NCBI GenBank assembly: GCA_903838125.1
Contig: CAILXF010000031.1
Coordinates: forward strand, 1 to 64,000
Direction: 5' to 3'
Source: an uncultured Pseudomonadota bacterium
GTDB lineage: Bacteria; Pseudomonadota; Gammaproteobacteria; Burkholderiales; Methylophilaceae
DNA: 64,000 bases
Numbering within the stretch: position 1 is the stretch's first letter; every line of letters starts with the position of its first letter. The notes beneath the pieces were generated by a model. The model saw only the letters and a list, made by a program, of their open reading frames with translations. It did not search any database and had not been told where the DNA came from. The position numbers and the translations under genes are program-made. Positions 57,723 to 64,000 of the stretch are shown piece by piece.

Positions 57723-59333
57723 TCAAAGTGTTTTGATGAAAACCTTAGATTTGCGTTGAAAGTTATACAGCTTTTGTCTTTCCGCTGGTAGTTTTTCTAC
57801 ATTCTGCTCCATAAAACCACGTTCTATAAACCAGTGCTCGGTATGTGTGGTGAGGCAAAATAATTGTTTAAGACCTCTAGCTTTGGCCTCGTTGGCACAG
57901 AAATAGAACAACCTATCACCACGTCCGGCACCTCTAAATGCCGGGTCTATAGCTAAGCATGCAAATTCAGCAGTTTTTTCGGCAACAAATGGATACAGGG
58001 CAGCGCAACCGATGATGCGGTTCCCGTGCTCCAATACATAAAAATGCTCGATTTCCATTTCTATTCTCTCACGCCCGCGCCTTACTAGCACACCCTCTTC
58101 CTCTAGCGGTTCAATCAGCTTTAAGATGCCGCCGACATCATCTATATCAGCTTGACGCATGCTTTCTAGGCTAAGCTCGGTCACCATGGTGCCTATCCCG
58201 TCTAAGGTAAAGAGCTCTTGAATAATTGCACCGTCAATATGGCGGCTAATTAAATGCGTCCGCGCAACGCCATGTTCGCAGGCACGCACGGCGGCTGGCA
58301 AATAGTAGTTAATGTCTTCTGAGATGTTAATGGCTTGCTCACTTTTGGCCACAGACTCCAAAAGGTTTTTGGCTTTCTCTGCGGTCATTTCACGTAAGAG
58401 CTCACCGCGCAAATTATGCACTCCAGCACTATCCATTAAGAAAATCAACTTATCCGCATCTAGTGCAATGGCTGTGCTGACGGCGGCATCTTCCAAGCTA
58501 AGGTTGAATGCTGCCCCTGTGGGTGAATAGCCCAAAGGTGATAGCAATACCAATTCGCCGTCATCAAGCCGCTTTTGGATGCCTACGGCATCCACTCTTC
58601 TTACTTCACCGGTATGCTGCAAATCAACACCATCACGAATGCCTAGCGGTTTGGCAGTTATGAAGTTGCCACTAGCCACTCTAATGTCAGATCCAGCCAT
58701 GGGAGAATTGACCAACCCCATGGAAAGTAAGGCTTCTATTTCAACCCGAATGGCGCCGTTAGCTTCTTTGACTGCCTCCATCGCTTGGTCATCAGTCACA
58801 CGAAGGCCGTTAACAAATTTAGGGGTGATTTTATCTCGTTTTAAACGCCGCTCAATTTGCGGACGTGCCCCATGCACGAGTACGAGTCTAACTTCTAAGC
58901 TAGCGAGTAAATTAAGGTCATGGGATAATGCTACAAATTGCTTTTCATCGACCACTTCGCCACCAAATGCGATGACAAAAGTACGTCCTCCAAAGGCATG
59001 GATAAACGGGGTAGCTGAGCGAAACCATTGTACAAAGTCTTGCGCCTGAGGTTTGTTGCGAGAGAGGTCTTCACCAGAGGCCCCCGTAGCGAAACCAGTT
59101 CTATGTTCCGTACTGACCAATTCTGCTAATGCAACATCACTTTGGGCATATAGATAAGCGGGTGTGCAGCTTAACGCTTGTGCAATTTTCCGAAGCATCG
59201 CTTCGGAAGCGCCTAATTCACCTCTTTCTATGCGCGACAAATTACCCGCATCAGCACTAATGGCCTGCGCTAGGGTTTGTAATGTAATATTCAGCGACTT
59301 CCGCTGCTTGCGTATGGATAAACCGAGTGACAT
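57723..59333 (-). CDS. argA: N-acetylglutamate synthase ArgA with N-terminal XRE helix-turn-helix domain
   Basis: One uninterrupted 536-residue frame. Residues 1 to about 65 are an XRE/Cro-type HTH (SIRKQRKSLNITLQTLAQAI, then DAGNLSRIERGE and KIAQALSCTPAYLY). After a linker (about 66-100) comes a full ArgA: kinase-like domain with FVIAFGGEVVDEKQF, VLVHGARPQIERRL and LLSPLGYSPTGAAFNL, then a GNAT acetyltransferase (about 395-536) with CAALYPF, FACLAIDPAFRGAGRGDRLF and TTHTEHWFIERGF. Usual ArgA is about 440 residues and has no HTH. There is no internal ATG between the HTH and the kinase domain; an internal TTG exists but lacks a ribosome binding site. ArgA makes N-acetylglutamate, the first step of arginine synthesis; the HTH suggests it may also act at DNA. 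argB follows. Confidence 0.9.
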   Translation of the reverse strand: MSLGLSIRKQRKSLNITLQTLAQAISADAGNLSRIERGELGASEAMLRKIAQALSCTPAYLYAQSDVALAELVSTEHRTGFATGASGEDLSRNKPQAQDFVQWFRSATPFIHAFGGRTFVIAFGGEVVDEKQFVALSHDLNLLASLEVRLVLVHGARPQIERRLKRDKITPKFVNGLRVTDDQAMEAVKEANGAIRVEIEALLSMGLVNSPMAGSDIRVASGNFITAKPLGIRDGVDLQHTGEVRRVDAVGIQKRLDDGELVLLSPLGYSPTGAAFNLSLEDAAVSTAIALDADKLIFLMDSAGVHNLRGELLREMTAEKAKNLLESVAKSEQAINISEDINYYLPAAVRACEHGVARTHLISRHIDGAIIQELFTLDGIGTMVTELSLESMRQADIDDVGGILKLIEPLEEEGVLVRRGRERIEMEIEHFYVLEHGNRIIGCAALYPFVAEKTAEFACLAIDPAFRGAGRGDRLFYFCANEAKARGLKQLFCLTTHTEHWFIERGFMEQNVEKLPAERQKLYNFQRKSKVFIKTL

Positions 59334-59355
59334 GGTTGAATTACCACCCTATAAA

Positions 59356-59390
59356 ATGTAATATTTACATAATATTAAAACATTTATGTA
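59356..59390. promoter_or_regulatory. Palindromes just upstream of HTH-argA
   Basis: ATGTAA-TAT-TTACAT (59356-59370) is a perfect 15-bp palindrome. TACATAA (59366-59372) and TTATGTA (59384-59390) form a second inverted pair using one of its arms. All lie 23 to 57 bp upstream of the argA ATG, in the promoter/leader. They are candidate operators, possibly for the HTH of the gene itself. Confidence 0.5.
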
Positions 59391-59438
59391 TTTAATGCAA
59401 ATTATTATGCAGTACTTCCTTCCATCGGTAGGCGTTAA

Positions 59439-60182
59439 TTAAAAATCACCCCATAAAGTCTGTAACGCAGCAATGGTGGCAAGCGCAGCTGTTTCTGTGC
59501 GCAATACCCGTCCGCCTAGCTGTATGGTTTGAAAGCCATGATGCAAGGATAAAGCGATTTCTTCATCGCTAAGTCCACCTTCGGCGCCGATGAGAAGGTA
59601 AATGTGTCCGCTAGGTTTGTTGAGACTTTTTAACTGTTGAGTGGCATCGGGCGCCAAAGTAATTTTGCAGTCATTGGCATGTAAATTTGTGGCTAGATGC
59701 GCAAATAAATGCACCATATTCAATGGGGCGCTGACCACGGGTACAATACTTCTGCCTGATTGCTCGCAGGCAGAGATGGCAATATTCTGCCAATGTTCTG
59801 TGCGTTTTTCTGCACGTTCAGCTGACAGCTTAACTAAGCTGCGCTGACTGGCGAACGGCTGTATAGCATTGACGCCGAGTTCAACGGCTTTTTGTATGGT
59901 GAAATCCATGCGATCGCCACTGGAAATGGCTTGCAGTAGTGTTATTTTTAGCGGTGATTCATTGAGGACTGCATACGCGTTCGTAATGTTGGCAAATACT
60001 GCATTTTTCTTCACGGCAGTGAGCGTACATTCGTAATTAAAGCCGTCACCATTAAATAAGGTCGCGTTGTCGCCCACCTCAAGCCGTAATGCACGCGTAG
60101 CGTGAGCGGCTGCGCTGTCTGATAGTTGAACTGTGGCGCCCAAAGCTAGTGGGGTGTTGGTATAAAAGCGCAGATTAGCCAC
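59439..60182 (-). CDS. rsmE: 16S rRNA m3U1498 methyltransferase RsmE
   Basis: SPOUT-class methyltransferase, about 247 residues. N-terminal PUA-like domain begins ANLRFYTNTPLALGATVQL, then HATRALRLEVGDNATLFNG; the knot domain has LLQAISSGDRMDFTIQKAVELG in two parts, IYLLIGAEGGLSDEEI and LGGRVLRTETAALATIAAL. I choose GTG 60182 because the family starts close to the RFY motif; an in-frame TTG at 60209 would add nine residues. It lies upstream of argA, with 105 bp between. Confidence 0.93.
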   Translation of the reverse strand: MANLRFYTNTPLALGATVQLSDSAAAHATRALRLEVGDNATLFNGDGFNYECTLTAVKKNAVFANITNAYAVLNESPLKITLLQAISSGDRMDFTIQKAVELGVNAIQPFASQRSLVKLSAERAEKRTEHWQNIAISACEQSGRSIVPVVSAPLNMVHLFAHLATNLHANDCKITLAPDATQQLKSLNKPSGHIYLLIGAEGGLSDEEIALSLHHGFQTIQLGGRVLRTETAALATIAALQTLWGDF

Positions 60183-60284
60183 AGATTTATCGTCTCTAAA
60201 TGAAAGCAAAAGTGATAGTATAAAGACTGTGCTATAAAAAAACTAATCTGACTAAAGTCGGTGTAATGTAACGAGGAGCAGAAA

Positions 60285-60851
60285 ATGGTGAGCTTAAACC
60301 CCCCAGTTTGTAATTTTGGTCAACGCGCTACTGATTTCAACTTGCTTGGTGTTGATGGTAATCGTTATAACTTAGCTAATAGCGTGGGTAAAAATGGATT
60401 GTTGGTGATGTTTATCAGCAATCACTGCCCTTACGTTAAAGCCATTAAGCCGAGGCTGGTGGCTGATTGCCATGAGCTGTTGCAATATGGCATCAAGACC
60501 ATTGCTATTCAAAGTAATGACACTGAAAATTATCCTGATGATTCGTATGAAAGAATGCGGGAAGAGGCGAAGTTGTTTAATTTTTCATTTCCCTATGTGT
60601 TGGATGATACGCAAGAGGTGGCTAAAGCTTACGGAGCAGTTTGTACCCCAGATTTTTTTGGATTTAACGCCAAACTAGAGTTGCAATATCGTGGACGTTT
60701 TGATGCTGCTGGACGTGGTGAGCCACCAGTAGATAATCCACGAGACTTGTTTCATGCTATGAAGCGGATTGCAGAAACGCAAAAGGGGCCTCAACATCAA
60801 GCGCCAAGTATTGGTTGCAGTATTAAATGGTTTCCTCAAGAGTCAATTTAA
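60285..60851 (+). CDS. Thioredoxin-fold (AhpC/TSA-like) protein
   Basis: A 188-residue cytoplasmic protein of the redoxin superfamily with FNLLGVDGNRYNLANSVGKNG at the N-terminus (in two parts) and the active-site-like sequence SNHCPYVKAIKPRL, where a single Cys precedes PYV instead of a CXXC pair. Other Cys residues are at VADCHEL and AVCTPDFFGF. The ending SIGCSIKWFP is typical of this widespread group annotated as thioredoxin family proteins. Substrate unknown. Nine bp before the oxidoreductase gene, so probably one transcript. Confidence 0.85.
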   Translation: MVSLNPPVCNFGQRATDFNLLGVDGNRYNLANSVGKNGLLVMFISNHCPYVKAIKPRLVADCHELLQYGIKTIAIQSNDTENYPDDSYERMREEAKLFNFSFPYVLDDTQEVAKAYGAVCTPDFFGFNAKLELQYRGRFDAAGRGEPPVDNPRDLFHAMKRIAETQKGPQHQAPSIGCSIKWFPQESI

Positions 60852-60860
60852 TCGGCATTC

Positions 60861-61922
60861 ATGAACGCTGCACAAAAAAAACTAAAATGGGGCATTCTAG
60901 GCGCGGCGCGCGTTAATGAGCGCTTACTGCCAGCCATCATTGAAGCATCAAATGCTGAGTTAGTGGGTATTGCAAGTCGCCGTCCTGGCGCGGCTAAAGC
61001 GACCTTAGAAAAATATGCGCCAGGTTGTAGTGATGTGAATTGCTACGATGATTTGGATGCGTTACTTGCAGATACGCATGTGCAAGCTGTTTATTGCCCT
61101 ATGGCCAATCAAGAGCATGTGCAATGGGCGCTAAAGGCAATCCATGCGGGTAAGCATGTATTAATTGAAAAACCTATGGCGCTGACCGTGGCTGACATTG
61201 AAACGATTGAGCAGGCAGCAATTAAAAACAAGGTCAAAGTGATGGAAGGTTTCATGTACCGCTTCCATCCTCAGCATTCCCGAGTCAAAGAAATAGTCGA
61301 ATCAGGTTTGGTAGGAGATGTGTTGTCAGTTCGCGCCAGCTATTCGTTTTTAATGAAGCCGGCACGTATGTATCGTATTGCTAGCGGCTTTGAGCAGGGT
61401 GGCGGTGCTATGTGGGATATTGGGCCATATGCCATCCACTCCCTAAGGTGGTGCTTAGGTTTAATGAATAAACTTCAAAATACGCCATTTAGTGAACCTC
61501 AGTCAGTCATTGCCCACGCCAAATTTAACGAAGTAGGTGCGGATATAGTTACCAGCGGAGTCCTTGATTTTGGGTTGGATGCAGAAGGTCGTGCCAGATT
61601 CGGCCATTTTGATGTCAGCTTTGAGCGTTCACGAAAATCAGAATATGAAATTATCGGCACTAAAGGGTGGGTCAAATGCCACGCTGCTTGGGTATTTCAG
61701 AATGACACGCCTGTGATTAGTTGGGCGCTAGAAGATGGCACTTTTACTGAAGAGCGCTTCGCCCCTAGCAACCACTTTAATTTAGAAATTGAACATTTTA
61801 GTGATTGCGTTTTGAACGATAAGACACCGTTATTAGGTTTTGTGGATGCTAAAGCTAACTGCAAAGTCATCGCAGCGGTCCTAGAGTCAGCCAAGAATAA
61901 TCGGTTGGTTCATATAGGCTAG
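60861..61922 (+). CDS. Gfo/Idh/MocA family oxidoreductase
   Basis: A 353-residue NAD(P)-dependent oxidoreductase. Rossmann motif WGILGAARVNERLLPAI, the catalytic EKPMALTVADIE (Glu-Lys-Pro), then MEGFMYRFHPQHSRVKE, and GGGAMWDIGPYAIHSLRW containing the Asp and His expected of the family. Sugar or inositol derivatives are usual substrates; which one is used here cannot be read. Likely co-transcribed with the preceding thioredoxin-fold gene. Confidence 0.88.
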   Translation: MNAAQKKLKWGILGAARVNERLLPAIIEASNAELVGIASRRPGAAKATLEKYAPGCSDVNCYDDLDALLADTHVQAVYCPMANQEHVQWALKAIHAGKHVLIEKPMALTVADIETIEQAAIKNKVKVMEGFMYRFHPQHSRVKEIVESGLVGDVLSVRASYSFLMKPARMYRIASGFEQGGGAMWDIGPYAIHSLRWCLGLMNKLQNTPFSEPQSVIAHAKFNEVGADIVTSGVLDFGLDAEGRARFGHFDVSFERSRKSEYEIIGTKGWVKCHAAWVFQNDTPVISWALEDGTFTEERFAPSNHFNLEIEHFSDCVLNDKTPLLGFVDAKANCKVIAAVLESAKNNRLVHIG

Positions 61923-62184
61923 GCTAGGCCATCTGGGTGATGCCAATATGGATGCTGCCCAAAATAAGCCAAATTCGTCAAATCATGTCAGCCCTGAAGG
62001 AGATTTACAGGCTAAGCACTTGCTGAAAAAGGGTATTTAAGCAATAATTTGACCTTTGTAAAAAAGCGGTTAAAAACTCGGCTTTTTTTAGAATTCAATC
62101 AAGGTTTTGTATGATTATCTATAAGACATGCCAAATGTCTGAGATGAATCGTTCAAGCCCCAGCTAATTATTAGGGAGAAATCA
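61923..62184 (+). promoter_or_regulatory. Upstream region of transketolase
   Basis: 262 bp with several elements. A 30-codon frame (61948-62040) is present but unsupported. A GC-poor hairpin AAAAAAGC...GCTTTTTT (about 62059-62091) could end upstream transcription. Nearer the gene, AGACAT (62124-62129) and ATGTCT (62135-62140) form a short hairpin in the likely leader. The transketolase ribosome binding site GGGAG is about 10 bases from its ATG. I could not define a promoter. Confidence 0.4.
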
Positions 62185-64000
62185 ATGGCAACACGTAAAG
62201 ATCTAGCCAACGCTATCCGTGCGTTATCGATGGATGCGGTACAAAAAGCAAACTCTGGCCACCCAGGCGCGCCTATGGGCATGGCAGAAATTGCAGAAGA
62301 GCTTTGGAATCACCATTTAAGCCACAATCCAAAAAACCCTAGCTGGGCAAACCGTGATCGCTTCGTGCTTTCTAATGGTCATGGTTCAATGTTGATCTAC
62401 TCATTGTTGCATCTAACAGGTTATGCATTGCCGATGGATGAGCTTAAAACATTCCGTCAGTTGCATTCAAAATGTGCTGGTCACCCTGAGTATGGCTATG
62501 CCCCAGGCGTTGAAACAACAACTGGCCCATTAGGCCAAGGTATTGCCAACGGCGTAGGTTTTGCCATGGCTGAAAAATTACTTGCTGACCAATTCAATAA
62601 ACAAGGCCATTTCGATGGTTTCAATCAAGCAATTGATTACAATATCGTTGACCACAACACTTACGTGTTCTTGGGTGACGGCTGTATGATGGAAGGTGTA
62701 TCTCATGAAGCTTGTGCCTTAGCTGGTACTTGGGGCTTGGGTAAATTAACCGCATTCTGGGATGACAACGGTATTTCTATCGACGGTCACATTGAAGGTT
62801 GGTACACAGACGATACGGCTAAACGTTTTGAATCATACGGCTGGCACGTTCAATCTGTAGATGGTCACGATGTTGCTGCTATTGGTAAAGCAATTGAAGC
62901 AGCTAAAAAAGTTACAGACAAACCATCATTGATCTGCTGTAAAACGGTCATTGGTATGGGTTCACCAAACAAATCAGGTTCACATGATTGCCACGGTTCA
63001 GCATTAGGTTTAGAAGAAGTTGCTGCAACTCGCGCTAACATCGGTTGGGCACATGAGCCATTTGTCATTCCAGCTGACGTATATGCTGGTTGGGATGCGA
63101 CTGACAAAGGTGCTGCTGCTGAAGCGGCTTGGAATGCTAAATTTGCAACCTATAAAGCAGCTTTCCCAGCTGACGCGGCAGAGTTCTCTCGTCGTATGGG
63201 CGGTGAATTGCCAGCTAACTGGAAGTCAGCTACTGATGCAATGATCGCTGCAACTAACGATAAAGCTGAAACTGTTGCAACACGTAAAGCTTCACAAAAT
63301 GTAATCGGCGCGTTAGCACCTTTACTCCCTGAGTTCTTGGGTGGTTCAGCTGACTTAACCGGTTCTAACTTAACTTCATGCAGTAGCTTCGTGCATGTTG
63401 ATGCGAAAAAACCAGGTAACTATATTTCATACGGCGTACGTGAATTTGGTATGTTTTCAATTATGAATGGTATGGCATTGCATGGTGGCTTAATACCATT
63501 CGGCGGTACATTCCATATGTTCTCAGACTATGCGAAAAGTGCACTACGTATGGCTGCATTGATGAAACAACGTACGATTGCTGTTTTGACGCATGACTCT
63601 ATCGGTCAAGGTGAAGATGGTCCTACGCATCAACCAATTGAAAATACTTCTGGTTTGCGTTTAATTCCAAATATGGATGTATGGCGTCCAGGTAACTCAA
63701 CTGAAACTGCTGTTGCTTGGGTAGCCGCGGTTGAGCGTAAAAATGGTCCATCTAGCTTAGTATTAAGCCGTCAAAATGTGCCAGGCATGAAACATGATGC
63801 TGCACAGTTTGATTTAATGCGTAAAGGTGGTTATGTGTTATCTGATGTATCAGGTAAAGCAGATGTGATTATTATTGCCAATGGTTCAGAACTTGAATTA
63901 GCAGTTAAAGCAGCTGCAGAGTTGAATGCAGCCGGTACTAAAGTACGCGTAGTTTCTATGCCTTCAACCAATGTATTTGATCGTCAAGATAAAGCTTATA
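62185..64000 (+). CDS. tkt: Transketolase, N-terminal part (3' truncated by window)
   Basis: Thiamine-diphosphate enzyme moving two-carbon units between sugar phosphates. In methylotrophs it belongs to the rearrangement part of the ribulose monophosphate cycle that assimilates formaldehyde. 605 codons are open to the window edge. Motifs: [54 protein letters not shown], the thiamine diphosphate motif GDGCMMEG followed by NGISIDG, and in the pyrimidine domain [18 protein letters not shown] and [22 protein letters not shown] site upstream. Codon use is strongly biased as in xoxF, suggesting high expression. Confidence 0.97.
   Translation, partial: MATRKDLANAIRALSMDAVQKANSGHPGAPMGMAEIAEELWNHHLSHNPKNPSWANRDRFVLSNGHGSMLIYSLLHLTGYALPMDELKTFRQLHSKCAGHPEYGYAPGVETTTGPLGQGIANGVGFAMAEKLLADQFNKQGHFDGFNQAIDYNIVDHNTYVFLGDGCMMEGVSHEACALAGTWGLGKLTAFWDDNGISIDGHIEGWYTDDTAKRFESYGWHVQSVDGHDVAAIGKAIEAAKKVTDKPSLICCKTVIGMGSPNKSGSHDCHGSALGLEEVAATRANIGWAHEPFVIPADVYAGWDATDKGAAAEAAWNAKFATYKAAFPADAAEFSRRMGGELPANWKSATDAMIAATNDKAETVATRKASQNVIGALAPLLPEFLGGSADLTGSNLTSCSSFVHVDAKKPGNYISYGVREFGMFSIMNGMALHGGLIPFGGTFHMFSDYAKSALRMAALMKQRTIAVLTHDSIGQGEDGPTHQPIENTSGLRLIPNMDVWRPGNSTETAVAWVAAVERKNGPSSLVLSRQNVPGMKHDAAQFDLMRKGGYVLSDVSGKADVIIIANGSELELAVKAAAELNAAGTKVRVVSMPSTNVFDRQDKAY

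Noticed and set aside
57723-59333. HTH and ArgA as two genes joined by a frameshift or sequencing error
   Set aside because: The frame is continuous, with a plausible hydrophilic linker, no stop in the join and no internal ATG or ribosome binding site for a separate argA.

Overview
The window is chromosomal DNA of a methylotrophic betaproteobacterium, most likely a member of the Methylophilaceae (Methylotenera-like). The reasons are the lanthanide-type methanol dehydrogenase XoxF followed by xoxJ and a cytochrome c(L)-type gene, an NAD-dependent formate dehydrogenase (fds) operon, the betaproteobacterial families DUF3579 and DUF2788, and a moderate-GC, densely packed gene layout. This assignment is inferred from gene content, not from a database search. 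No mobile elements, CRISPR arrays, tRNA or rRNA genes were seen.

Layout. 1-2760: the 3' part of xoxF, then xoxJ and a predicted lipoprotein cytochrome c(L), each followed by an intrinsic terminator. 2795-8027: type II NADH dehydrogenase (+), then bcp-phoH-lplT and tonB on the minus strand. 8118-18516: the molybdenum cofactor operon moaA-mobA-mobB-moeA (-) is divergent from fdsG-fdsB-fdsA-fdhD-fdsD (+). The two halves make a molybdenum formate dehydrogenase and part of its cofactor supply, the last step of C1 oxidation that starts at XoxF. A TSUP permease follows. 18531-26321: glycosyltransferase-like membrane protein, zinc-free L31 (rpmE2), a second cytochrome c(L) with a DUF1924 cytochrome, SOUL and MAPEG proteins, rho, trxA, a TlpA-like thioredoxin and DUF3579. 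26422-30943: dolP, a decayed yraN remnant and lpoA (-), divergent from rsmI and pyrC (+).

31032-50657: the RNase P RNA gene, then a complete division and cell wall (dcw) cluster: mraZ, rsmH, ftsL, ftsI, murE, murF, mraY, murD, ftsW, murG, murC, murB, ddl, ftsQ, ftsA, ftsZ, lpxC. Overlapping start and stop codons run through most of it. A consensus-like promoter and three TGGG repeats spaced 10 bp lie upstream of mraZ, matching an MraZ operator. 50720-55387: a small two-helix membrane protein, a lytic transglycosylase, an NAD(P)-binding protein, the CCA-adding enzyme and DUF2788. 55522-60182 (-): rsmE, an N-acetylglutamate synthase, argB, a HAD nucleotidase and slmA. 60285-64000 (+): a thioredoxin-fold protein, a Gfo/Idh/MocA oxidoreductase and the start of transketolase, which is cut off by the window edge.

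Most of the window is conserved core genome. The most unusual objects are an N-acetylglutamate synthase carrying an N-terminal XRE-type helix-turn-helix domain, with short palindromes just upstream of its own start, and a clear yraN pseudogene kept in its ancestral place between lpoA and dolP. Also worth attention are a lipid-anchored cytochrome c(L), a 9-bp inverted repeat upstream of the second cytochrome c(L), and a 58-residue membrane protein between lpxC and the transglycosylase.
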